In this document: piece by piece, positions 47,965 through 60,180 of the stretch
Numbering within the stretch: the stretch's first letter is position 1
Layout of the letters: each line of letters starts with the position of its first letter
Assembly (NCBI GenBank): GCA_018389105.1
Contig: JACATO010002186.1
Coordinates: 4,478,501 to 4,542,500 of the forward strand
Direction: 5' to 3'
Origin: Nautilus pompilius
Taxonomy: Eukaryota; Mollusca; Cephalopoda; Nautilida; Nautilidae
DNA length: 64,000 nucleotides
Notes under the pieces: generated by a model
What the model was told of the DNA's origin: nothing
The model's input: the letters and a program-made list of their open reading frames with translations, nothing else
Database searches by the model: none
Position numbers and translations under genes: made by a program

Positions 47965-48867
47965 GCGGTCTACAGCATAAAACCAAAGATACTGAAAAAA
48001 AAAACAACATATACACACCATTCACTCTACTCGTGACAAAAAAGTACTAATTCACTTACAGACATTGCAGTTAGTTCTGTAAAAAAAAACAACATCAAAT
48101 GCTAGAGCAGTCAACACTTGTCAAAATCCCATTAGAACAAAAAAAAAGCCCTAACAATGAAAAGACAAAAAACTCAGCCTAGTATTTTTTATAAATCTAA
48201 TAACAGATTTTTTACAGTTCTCTCCTCTATCAAACACCATATCAGTGTATATGTTCCTTTAAAATACAATTACTGAAAATGTGTTTATTTTTCACTCTTT
48301 GCATTTTATTAACACGCTAAAATTTTAAAAAATAAACCAAAATGTACATGAATTTGAATTGACCATTAATTCATACAAACCAGTCAACTGCCTTATGAAC
48401 ACTTTTACTATGCCAACTATCTTTCGTCTAGAATAAGCCCTTTTTGTAATTACCTAAGTAGGATTATTAGTACCATATTATTATACTCAATCATTTTTTC
48501 TTTTTCTGTTTAGCATAAGCTTAGATAAAAAAAAAAAATCAAAGATTTTAATTCACAAGACAAAGATAATAACAGATCATTTACTGTATTGATTAATGCA
48601 AAAATACTGCAGTTTACAGTAATTCACTGCCCTCTGTAACAAAGATAATACTGGAGTCCATACTTACTCACAGTGCTACAAGGGGCCCCCTAACTGATCA
48701 GTGTAACACATTTAAGTGAACAATTCCTGAAAAAAAGTAACACAGTGAAAGTTAACAGTCTCTGCATTATCTGACAGGATAATCTCATTCAATCCTTATT
48801 AGCATGATGATGATGAGTAATTTTTCTGATGCTAAGTTTTTTTTTTTTTTTAATCATGCTATTCTGG
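47965..48867. other. Noncoding AT-rich sequence
   Basis: No supported feature apart from A/T runs. Confidence 0.4.
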
Positions 48868-49210
48868 GCAGCCCAGGGATTAGACTAGTGGACTATCAAA
48901 ATTGAAACTGAGGGATACCAAGTTCCAACCCTGGTCAGGGTTGACTTGGTGTGGATCTCTTTCTCCCTTGCACAGTTTCTTCTCACTCTCCTTCACCAAC
49001 AGGGCAAATGGTTTTCCTTCAGATGTTCCCACATGTAAAAAAAGAAAAAAAAATTTGAAGAAAAAAAAAGAGAGTTCAAGTAGGAATGTCCCTGCCAAAG
49101 GTAGAACTGCTAGGGCCCCTTGTGGTGCACAATGCTCTCTAGTGGATGACTGTGCCCCTATGCTCCCTCATTGTCCCAATGCTGAGAGATTATCTCTGTT
49201 ATAGAGACAG
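48868..49210 (+). mobile_element. tRNA-derived SINE (family A)
   Basis: The + strand opens with GGGCAGCCCAGGGATTAGAC (A-box region) and AAGTTCCAACCCTGG (B-box region). A body with A-rich runs follows, then a block at 49072-49129 that matches the body of the 15.2-kb SINE (GAGTTC-AGTA-GGA-T-TCCCTGC, ending TGGTGCA). The 100-codon + frame 48902-49204 and the 72-codon minus frame across it are artefacts of this repeat. Confidence 0.7.
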
Positions 49211-52200
49211 GTGTTTAACAACATTATTCAGATCCTGACCCTTACCAGCAGCCTGATTTGCATCATCAAACTTTTATATTGAAACAGGGAGCAAGGTAAC
49301 ATTAAGTATAGGATTTTTAAAGGTGAAAATCGCCAGTCAGCAGATTTGAAATTTTATGAAATATTAGTCACAAAATATCACGAGAGAATGAATTCAATTA
49401 AAAATTATTTTTTTTTAAGTACAACTAATCATATCCAGATGACAAATTCAAAACGCAGCTCACTTTTAATGTAGTTAATTCAAAACACATGTTTTCAGTG
49501 GTTCTGTGGAATGCTATTTTAATGTGAAGCTTTGAGACATGAAATAGGGGCAGGCAGTCCTGATGACAAAACATTTGTCCTGGTATCTATAACACCGATT
49601 TTCCTCATCAATAACTGATGGTCATCTGCTTAAACATTCAGCAAAGCTATAAACAATTTCTCATATTTCATTCTGGTTTTTGCTTGCTGCTATTCTGTTC
49701 GTTATTACACTAACATACTTTAAGTGGAAATAATCCTGCTAATTTAAAGTTTTCCCGGAAGGAAGAAAATGGTGTTCCCCATTTACCTAGAATCTGCATC
49801 ATAAAATCTATTTAATTTTTGGAAGTCAACTTATAGTCAGATTTTACTGGAGTTAAGAAACACGTGGCTACTTTTTATAACATTGTAGAATGTTTTTTTT
49901 CAATTACTGGATAATAGAAACATGGTTCATACTCCTGCATCCAGTTTACGGTTCTAGAAGTCTAATGCACAGACAAAAAGTACTTTTAGAGACATATTTT
50001 TTTTCTCGAATTAGTCTATTTGAAAACTTAATCAAACAGTTTGTACAAATTAAGCTTTCAATTACAACCAATTACCAACACTAGTAGACAAATAATATCC
50101 AAAGTCAATAATATTAAATCCATGCATTTGCTGTGTATAGATCTTGATTTAACGTTGCAGATGTAGTGTTATCTATTAACACATATGTTTTAATGCATAC
50201 ATTTATTCTCTCTTTGCGTTCAGAAACTATCATACATTTCTAAAAAAATTGTCATTATAACTAACTTTCTTCCAAAGATGACACAAAAACCTTACAACTG
50301 CAAGCATATTTGAATGAAATAAATCTTTATTTCTTGAAATTTCTATGTTTAACAAGAACAGGCAGGATCTCTTGTAATGTTGTAAGTAAAGTTAAAACAT
50401 AACTCATCTGTGAATACTTGATATGATGAGCTCATTAACTCAACAGATCATCACTTACACTGCTTTGGTCATGACCCAGAAAAGACTGCAAGAGTAACTC
50501 TCTAACTCAGTGATGTGTGAGTTGCATACTTGTAGAATTGAGGACTTTAGAGATACTATTCCTAATAGTAAGGCTAAACGAATTTTAGTGGCATCTGAGA
50601 CGCAATTTTATTAGGATATGAAATTTTCTCAGCAAACCTTTAAAGAACTTACAAAGCATTCTTTGCTGATGGGGGAGAGGAAGGTCAAGTAGATGTAAGG
50701 AGAAGACCCAGATCTGCACTCAGCTTTCCATGAATCAATGACATATAGGGGCCATGAAAAATCTTTAAAACAAGTCAAGGGGAGGGGGTGCCACCAACGA
50801 TAATAATAATCGTAAATGTAGATTTTATTTTTCTTACGTGTTTACCCGATAAATTTGCATTGAAGCCTCTTTACTCATAAAAGCCTCCAAGCAGCTATAA
50901 AAATGTCAATCACTCTAGGAGCAGCTTCACACCAACAGAACGCTCACAGCAGCCAATTTTTTTTATTAAAAACGATTGTCCATGAATTTGATGGTATAAA
51001 CTGGATGGGTGAACAGCTAATGACACCATGGAAAAAGTCTAGCCTGGGGCTGCTCATTAACAGTTCTCTAGTTTTTACCCCCCCCCTTAACATGTGGATG
51101 TACCTAAAATGGGGTTTAAAAAAAACAGAAAGCACAGCACAGCACAGACGGGAGCCGAGTATGTGCGCAGAAAAGAAGAATGTTCTTCCCTCGTTAAGCA
51201 CTCCAGGGAACTACACATCTCCCCTGCCTTTACAGAAATTCCAGCTTGTTTTGGTGGAAAAGGACTAGTGTAATCAGTTGCTTTAACGCTTTATATACAG
51301 AAACATAGAGAAATAAAACTTTGCACAGTTTTATTTGAATTGAAATTTGTGAATAGTGCTAATAAATGTTAGTTATTTAGTTTCCTGGGAATCAGCAAAA
51401 GGGTTCAGAAATAGAAGAAAAAATGATAATAAAATTTTCTGCCACTTCATATTTAATGGTAAGTAGCTTAACTGCCAAAACCTCCTAGCACTAATTCTGA
51501 AAGACCTCAAGATGGAACTGGTGATGCATAATTTGAGGCGGCAAAGTTTTAACTAACTAAAATTTCCTATGGAAATGATTTAAGCTATGAAGTAAATTAC
51601 AATCATACCTGTTTCTCTTTTCTTTACAAGTAGAAGTCTTCTTTGTTATCAGCAGAAAACAAACAATGGCCAAAAGCTTCGATGGCAGCACTTTAAGAGA
51701 GCCACCGATATTCACACAACCTTCACATAGTTGTAATTTTATACAATCAATGAATTTGCTAGACCACTTAAAGGAACAATAGGGTCCACAGTTTTAACAA
51801 ATATTACAACCATCTTATAATTCAGTTTCAATGCTAAAATTTACTAACTACAAGTTATAAAATAAATGAATACTTTTACATAATGTTTTCTATTTCTTCT
51901 GAAGTGGGCTAGGAAAAGTATCGATGTCAAAATTCCATTCACCACACTGTCTGGCACAACCGTGAATCACATAGTTTTCTTGTCAAGAGATCTATGACAT
52001 CAGCCCATGTATGTTTGAAAAATATCCAAAGTTTAAATTTATTAGAATTTTCTTTAATTCATGACAGAATTAAGTTCTTACAAAAATGCTTTTAGGTAAT
52101 GGATAACATTGTAACAGACTACTGGTTTCCTTCCAATGATAAAAATCAAAAACAAAAACCTTCTCAATTCTCAATCTGGAATATAATCTGAAAATATTAT

Positions 52201-52290
52201 ATATAAGTGAATATGGAATATGTCAAATTAGCTAATTTTCCATTTTTTTTTTCATTGATTCACAGATAAGTTGATCTGGAGGTTAGATCC
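49211..52290. other. Noncoding sequence without recognised genes
   Basis: The 121-codon + frame at 50903-51268 is preceded by TATAAAAAT at 50896 and lies in a slightly GC-richer patch with a nine-C run near 51081-51089. Its peptide has no recognised domain and no splice context, so it is not called a gene. The rest is AT-rich. Confidence 0.35.
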
Positions 52291-52689
52291 AACTACAGTA
52301 GTTAGTCAAACTTTCAACCAGTCAGAATAATGTCAGATACTTCATAACACTTTTGCATTGCATTGCTGTTTATGGTACTTCCAGGCTCATGAATATTTAC
52401 AATCCGTTTGTGTATATCACTGAACTACTTTGCAAGATAATCTTCTGGATAATCAAGGTGCTGAAATGATTTTTCATTGTGTTTGTGATCATGGAGAGAT
52501 ATCTGAAAGAAACTGTAAATGCTATTATTGATTCTGATATTGAAAGTTTGGTGCCTACTTTTAGCTTTTAGTCACTGCATGATATCAATGATCAGGTGAT
52601 CCTATTATTTTATCCGTGTTGAATCACCTACTTTAAAAAGCCAAACACGTCCGTTTTATCTATTTTCAACACTTTTATTTGATTTTAAG

Positions 52690-53590
52690 ACATTACAGCT
52701 CACTCAAATTCAGAAATTCAACTCACAGTTTCATTCCCGATAGCATGAGTCAATATTTAGTTCAGTTTCAAGCTGTCCAACAATTGGGATTCACAAATAG
52801 GCAAACATGAAGATCAATGTGCTCAGCTGTTCTCTGACTGGTATACATACACCTCCAGGAAACTGCCATGGTGAATACTGTACCCCAGTAAAATACAGAT
52901 CAGAAAAAAAAGACAGCAATTATCAGTTACGACTTGTTTGGCCTTTAGTCTCAACTGTAGAGTACTAAGACCATGACATGCTGCAAATGGGTTAGTACAC
53001 ATTCCTCTAACTTATCCTCAATGTTAGTCTGCCTTCAGCCATGATTTGCCTTCTTGGTTTTCTTCATACTCCATAATGCATCTTTCACTTTACAGCAGAC
53101 ACATTTCTCTCAACGAGAGTGCATTTTCTGTGCACACTCATATTACCACCATTTTCTTCAGTGAACTTAACAGTTTTCAACTTTTATGACTTTACAGTAA
53201 TTATTTAAGATGAGGTAGAGAATTTGTTGGAGATATCCATACATAACACCAGGACTGAAAAAGATAGATAGAACATATTTGTGAGTGAGCACTCATTATT
53301 GATTGGATAATTTCACATGCTTCAGTAAGCACATTAACAGTTAACTGCTCTGCATAATCGGCAAATGTTCTAGGCAATAATTTCTGTATTTTCTTTCAAA
53401 TGAGCAATTTTACAGGTAATTTTTCCATTAAAGCTGTTTCAATGAATCTATCCACAGATAAGTCAAAGGCTGGACTTCTGAGGGAAAAGTACTGACTTAT
53501 ACAACAAAAACTACAGTACATTCCCCCCTCATAATATACTTTATACATATATAATAACAAGTGAATTCTACTGCTAATAAGTATCATTAA
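52690..53590 (-). pseudogene. Unidentified decayed coding-like sequence
   Basis: On the minus strand a 63-codon frame (53587-53396) reads SPAFDLSVDRFIETALMEKL and, past a single stop, continues in the same frame with KKIQKLLPRTFADYAEQL and TEACEIIQSI (to about 53300). Further down, 53060-52700 has coding-like pieces ending near an ATAAAA run at 52682. The amphipathic, protein-like composition across a stop suggests a dead gene or transposon. The family was not recognised. Confidence 0.3.
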
Positions 53591-54125
53591 TAAGAATCAA
53601 TTATAAAATACAGATAAGAATACCATACTGTATGTAGTCAGATGCCATTCTGTTTAATGAAATGATATTAAATGTTATGTTGCATAATTAAAGAAACATT
53701 CTCATAATGCAATGCTACAAAATTTGACTAAAAACACAATCCTATTTTTCCACATTTTTCAAATGTCTAATATTACTGTAGCTGAGACCAACTTTGGTTG
53801 GTTTTTCCATAGTTCATGTTTGATCAGAGAAAACCAGTAAAGAAAGCTTCATAGCAATAAGTTATTGGAATGTTTACTTAATCAGATAAATAGAAAAATT
53901 TTTCACCAAGGATTAATGCATGTCAACTGTTTTGATTTTGCTATCTTTTTCAGAATCATCCAGTTGGAAATAATTACTATTGGCTGACCTTTCAGGGAAA
54001 GTTGCCATTGTCACTTTCAATTCAGCTACCCAACTACCATAACTTATGCACTCTAAGCTGTCAACTGGTGTCTTACTAAAAGCTGGTGAATATTATCAAC
54101 AGGTGGAGTTCAGGATGGTATGACT
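53591..54125. other. Noncoding sequence
   Basis: Nothing recognised. Confidence 0.4.
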
Positions 54126-54167
54126 CACTCACACACACACAAAACCAAAATGGTTTGTGTGTGTGTA
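54126..54167. repeat. Inverted (AC)n / (GT)n palindrome
   Basis: CACACACACACAAAACC is followed, after a five-base AAAAT spacer, by GGTTTGTGTGTGTGT. The two arms form a near-perfect hairpin of about 15-16 base pairs. Most microsatellites are not self-complementary in this way. Confidence 0.75.
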
Positions 54168-57100
54168 AGTGGTTTGACAATTTGGAAATCATGTCCTTAG
54201 AACCAATCAATCAACCAATCTAGCCTCTTAATAAGTTAGTCATATTGTTTTGTGTGATTAAGTACATGTTAAATATGAAGTATTAAGTCCATTTATATTT
54301 TTTGTAAATAAAACTAATAATTAAGGTAAAAATTATATAGTAACACAGCATCAAAGTCAGCAAATATATCTGCTATTGAAATTTTCATAGTAAATGATTA
54401 AGTAAAGCTAACAATCAATGCCATTAAGATCAATAAGTCAAAGTCCAATAAAATTTTCTCAGCTTAAAATTGTCAGATTTTAAACAGATTTAGTGCTATT
54501 TCAATATTATTCAAATATTAATAAGTCTTTTTGATGAGCTCAAATATTAGAATTAGTACAATTTCAGATAAATAAATAAATAAATAATGTACAGCTTTAT
54601 ACTGTGACATGTGCGGAATATAGCAGAGGAACTGAGTGAAAGGGTACATGGTTGAACTATGGCATGGTTCTGATGGAAGATGGAAATAGCCAATGATCCA
54701 TAGCATTTCAAACGCAAATCAGGAAGATAATGAAGAAAGTGAGAGACTACTCTGTTACACTTGTGTCCCTACGCAGTAGTAAAGTTAGCAAATTTACAGT
54801 GTAGAGAAGATGGCTTGCTTCTGTCAGACTTAAAAAAGAGAGTTGCTGAAACTGTGAGTAAACCACTTTTAAGAAAAGACAATTTGAAATATTTAGAGCT
54901 CACAAAAGGCAGTAAATGAAGTGCACAGTGGAAGATAAAACATGGCGGAGATTAAATCAAAGCCTGGGTTCTTTCAGTTGCAAGGGAATTGGTAACCTTC
55001 ATAAAAAGACTACGGACTTACCATGCTAAACTTAGCAGAGTAATCTTAATTGATAATGTCTTATTTTTTCAACAAGATATTGATCTAATGCATGTCTAAA
55101 CTATGTATACAGTACTTAAAGGAGAAGTAGCACCAGGCATATTGGAAACTGTGGAACTTGTACAGTAACAAAGTTTCAGCCCTAAGATTTTGAATTCTTG
55201 TGGATTAGTTTAAGTAAAAAAAAAAAAAAAATCAAAACAAAATACAATATTACCACAAATGTTCTATTTTCCTTCAAGATTTAAAAATTAATTTTTAATA
55301 AAGGGGTCGTCATGTGTGAGTTAATTATGATTAAACTTTTAATAAGTTATTGCTGAAACCATGAATTTGAAAATAAAATCAGCATTAGCACATTTAAGAC
55401 AAGTTGTGATATTATCCCACTATGGTATAATTATGATCTTTAATGAAAAATCACTGAAATGTCTTTAAGTGTTTTTATTTTTTTGGAAATGCCTTCAATA
55501 AAGGTAATTTTTGACAATTTTATTATTTCGGATATCAACACATTTTTGTTTGTTTTTCTTATATAATATACTTATTAATAATGTTTAACCTACTTCTTGA
55601 AATCCATTCTCTTATAAAAAGTAAAAATGTCATTTAGCAGAGAATTAATGGACCTTAAATGGCATCAAAAAAGTGTGAGCAATACTATAGCTCTTTTGTC
55701 AAGAAGACCATGAACAGCATCTTGAGCATCAAAGTCTGTATTTTAAGAAGTGTTCCTATTGGTTCTGACATGACTATTGACAACACAGCCATCTTTGCAG
55801 CACCAATATAAGACTATTTAATTATTGAACATTACTAATGTTCATTTCCTACTAAATATAAAAAATCCTCAATATAACAAAAGAAAAAAGTCCATACGAG
55901 CTATAAGAGGAAAATATTATGAAAAGCAAGAGAAAAAAAATTGAAGTAGCAATAAAAGAACAGAGAGAATTTGATCATAAGAACAAGTTTGAAATGTTTC
56001 AAACATAGAGATTCTATGATTTTTAACTTGAAATCACTGGAGGATCTGTCCAAAATCCTTGTCATTCAATGAAAATTTATGATGATTGTTCCAAATTCTT
56101 TAAAAGGGCTAAAGTTTCTCTACTCAAAAAGTGATACTGGACGGTCTCGCTGATAATGTGTGCAGCTCCACAAGACTGACAATGAACAAAATAGACATGG
56201 AACCTATCAGGAATTGAAATTCTGTCCTTAAAAAAAAATAATAATAAAGACCTAATAGTGTTAGAATTCGTGAAACAGATTTTTTGAGTCCAAAGGAGGA
56301 ACATATTTTCATGCTTTAATCAGTTACCTCGTTAGTTGTATAGTATAGAAACCAAGATAAAGGGTGTACCAAATAAACCACTACTTTTTATGGTACAGTT
56401 TTTTTTACAAAAAGTTGAGTTCAGCCGTTCACACAGAACTTTGCGAATACTAGATTAAATGACAAAAATAGGAAACCCACTCTATCTTAAAATTTTAGTA
56501 ATAACTTCAACCACAGGGTGAAAGTTAACACACAAGGACCAGATCTTAAAGGCTCTGAATTTTAATACAGATACAAAATAGAGTTTATATAGCTTAAGGA
56601 TAAAAAAATTTTCCCACTTCAGTGACAACCTAGCAGTTGTAGGTTCTATATCCACACTATCTAAGCCACTGTGTGAAGGTAGGGTGTTAAAAAAAATGGA
56701 AGTTGGCCATCCTTCTCTAACATTAAAGTAAAGGTTAAATTAGGATGTGCATTTAGCCAATGTAAGAAATCACGAGCAGTTTCACAAGATTAAAATATAG
56801 TAAATGTTTAATTCGCATGTCTACAATATGGATTAAAAAATTCGGTCAGAATAAGAATTAGGTTTTTTTCCTCAAAAGCACAAAGAAAAGAAAAAAACCA
56901 CCACCTAGCTAGATATTCAGACTGTTATTAAGAAACAAACTGCCATAAACATCACTGATGGCCAAGATAAGTAATCTCGGGTACCACTTGTGTGGGGGTA
57001 AAGTGGTACAATTTTTTAAGACATAAACCTATGATATATTGAAATGGAACATCAGTAAGTAAAGACTTAACAATGTTTTAAGTGTTTAAGTATAAGAGGA
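54168..57100. other. Noncoding AT-rich sequence
   Basis: An (AAAT)n run at about 54570-54587. The overlapping minus frames at 56077-56312 have no recognised motif. No RNA gene was seen. Confidence 0.4.
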
Positions 57101-58849
57101 AGAAGAGGGTGGTGCCCTTAATTGGGTGGGGAAGGTTGAATGTCTTTGAGGGGAAAAAAAAAAACTGCTTTGCGTGCAAAAATAGTGTCAATTCAAAGTT
57201 GTGATTGGAACCCAGTCAGTACGCCTCAATGCTGTACATGCAGTTAGCTGCTGCTAATGACAACTTGAATTGCATCAGGGTGAGTTTGATGGTCCCTGTT
57301 ATCAGTATCATTAAGAATGATATGCCAGCTATGCTCCCACATGGCTGTTCAATGTTCTAGAGAACTTAACCCCTGCTACCTAACTCTGTCACTCACTAAT
57401 AAACAATGAATGACATCCTCCCTGACTGACAAACATGAGTAGTTATCAGCTTATAATGATATTAAAATTATAATACCGTAAAGATTTACAAGAGGATTAA
57501 CAATTTGAAAATTAACTAATAAATAAATAAACTGTCATTAAAAGCAGCTTTATAAATTAATGGCAGGGGTACAAATAATAAATCTTTTCAAGTAGCTAGC
57601 ATTTGAATAACAATAATAAAAACAAGACAAACCTCACAAGATGATACTAAATTATAGTTTGATTTCTTTTTACTAAACCCATAATATATTACATGGGCAT
57701 GTGTTAATATAGTTATGGGGGTAAAATATCAACTGTCACTCAGCGTACTGAAACTTTAAATGTTACATCTAAAGCAGGAAATATCCCATTATTGCCAGTT
57801 GATGTATGGATGTGCTAATAGATGTAAAAAAAAACAACAAAACAAAACAAAAAATTGCTGACATCCATTTGGCAAGAGAATGTCCCCCACCAGTACATGA
57901 CAGGTTATTTTCATTAAAGTTTTATTACAGATGTGTACAATTCAGAAAAAAAAAAAATCCCTTTACAATGTAAATTAAACAGTTAAAGATCAAAGTACAC
58001 AGATTAGTTAATGCCGTGAAAAATGCTTATATTTACTTTAGATGTGATTGAGTTTACTTTCATTTAAAGGCACTTCTCATTAGATTCTGCAGTCTATGCA
58101 GAGTAAAAACCTGTAATCAGGAAGCAAACAAGAGGATGCAACAGCCAACTCAAAAGTTGTAAATGTAATTTTTCTTTCCCCATTAAAATATTCATACTCT
58201 ACATTCAAAGATTTGGGAAGTCATAAGTTATTAGTATTTTTTTTTAATTAATGTGTTTCTAAAAATATAAATACTAAAAGTGAGGAAGATAAATTTAAAA
58301 GAAAGAAAAAAGTAGTGAATTATGTGGGAGGGAGGAGATAAAAGCAATATTGACTGATTGGGTTGCCAGCAAATAGTTTTAACAATATTTTCTCCTTAAA
58401 GAATGTACTTCTGTAAACATCTCGCCTAAGTTGTTATAAAATTTATTAAATATGTATAAATTTGTCAAAATTCTGTATCTAGCCATTATCCATTATAATC
58501 TTAGCAGATGATAAAGCAGATTTTTTTTTCAGCATTTGGCAATTCAAAATAACCATTCTGTTTTTCCTTTTATGGTCTGTTTCTCTGTACAGCAATTTAT
58601 AATATTAATTTTCCATGGAAGAAGAAAAGAAGAAAAAAAAAACTGTTACTGCCTTTCTTAACAAAAATAATTCCGAGGGCACTTCTGAGTTGTAAATGTC
58701 AGTAAAATGGTCCATAGCAAATTATACATGAACTGTCAACACCAACAGTGTAGGCTGATTAGCTCCCTCTCCTGCTCCAGACTACAGCACCGGTACCCAC
58801 CACATCAAAATGTTTATTTAACATGGCGACACATGCTTTGACTATGCAA
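57101..58849. other. Noncoding, with one unique-looking block
   Basis: 57180-57420 is lower in simple repeats than its flanks, with GTTAGCTGCTGCTAATGACA near 57242, and is a candidate conserved noncoding element on texture only. The rest is AT-rich. Confidence 0.25.
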
Positions 58850-60000
58850 TCTATATGATATGTAAGACTTTCTTGTTCTTCACACTGCTGAGTTTGTGCA
58901 GAGGTGAGCTGACATCAAAGCCCTCAGGTCAACACAGATCTGTATTGTCATACCATCTCTCGTATCTGGATCGTTGTAGAACATCTACTGTCGTTTACAT
59001 ACTGGATAGTCTATTTGTGTGTTTACTCAATTTTTTAGAACATTCCAATGCTTCTGAAGATTGTTTCCCAATAAATTTAAGGAAAAAATAAATCAGACTT
59101 GAAAAGAGAGGTCAAAATTAGTTGAGCAAATCCTCTAAAGCTAAGCCACCATCTCCAATAAAGCTGCAGTAGCAAGACTAAGATTATTTTGCAAGATGCA
59201 TATGTACAGAAAAGGTGAAGTGATGATCTAACTGACCAGCATATATAAAACTTGATATATACACACACAAATACACATACATAAATATTTATGATCTTTT
59301 GATTTTTAATAAAATATATTTTTGAAATGTATATAATACAAATAAAATCAATAAATCAGCTTTAAATATGAAATAAATCTTTTCAATGTCAATCAGATGA
59401 GTGAAACAAAATGATCCTCTAATTGCTTCATGTATCCACTGCAACACATACAATTCCTTGTAATTCAAATTAGGCTTTTGTTATAATAATGAATAAAAAT
59501 TTGGGAGTATATAAAATTTTGCCAAATGATGCTATAGTTGAAAGTCTACAGCTAATAAATAAAAATCTTTAAACCATAAAATAAAATGCTAAAGTAAAAC
59601 AATAATTTCTTAGAATCAGCTAAATTAACTAGAACTTGAATGAGATAAGATGACATTGTTTTACTATTAAACTGTGTTGCAATCCATATCTTAAAAAAAA
59701 AAATAATTAATAACAGTAAACGTAAACAGTGACAGCTATGCTGGGCACAATGCGCCAGATGAATCCCAGAATGCTGTCACACATGACACAAGGACATGTA
59801 AAAAAATAATTTAAAAAGAAACTCCTGCATGCTCACCTTTAATGGGTCTCAGAAAGAAGATAATCTTGTGTAGTTAGTTCCAAGTTGTCAACTGTCTGAT
59901 GTCCATCTGTTCTGGAAAAAAAAGTGAAGTAAAAGTATGTCATGTTTCAGATGTGGAACTTAATAGGTCTGGTAAATTTTGATTTAATGCTCCTCCATGG
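58850..60000. other. Noncoding; one unconvincing short frame
   Basis: A 78-codon + frame at 58855-59091 has a hydrophobic start (FLFFTLLSLCRG) that could pass as a signal peptide, but nothing supports a gene. A TA/CA run lies at about 59255-59280. Confidence 0.3.
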
Positions 60001-60180
60001 CTAGTACACAAAGGTCCTCTGCCTGGCTTACCACAGCACTGATAGGTGGCTTAGAAGCCTACCACAGAAGACCATTTATCAAATCCCAGCATTCTCTCTT
60101 TTTTCTCTGTTTCATTCCTTTCCAGCACTGACAGCCCTCTAGGCAGCACAACAAGTGGTAGGCAATTATCAGGGTGGACA
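60001..60180 (+). mobile_element. Possible SINE fragment
   Basis: TAGGTGGCTTAGAAGCC (A-box-like) at about 60045 and ATCAAATCCCAGC (B-box-like) at about 60080 are followed by a pyrimidine-rich body and CACTGACAGCCCTCTAGGC. It is GC-richer than its flanks. The internal-promoter spacing is plausible, but the copy is degraded. Confidence 0.35.

Noticed and set aside
48902-49204. 100-codon + frame
   Set aside because: It runs entirely through a SINE, including its A-rich linker.
50903-51268. 121-codon + frame with upstream TATAAAAAT
   Set aside because: The peptide matches nothing recognisable and crosses homopolymer runs; a lone TATA-like string is expected in AT-rich DNA.
58855-59091. 78-codon frame with a signal-peptide-like start
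   Set aside because: A hydrophobic start alone is weak evidence; no conserved residues, promoter or splice sites were seen.
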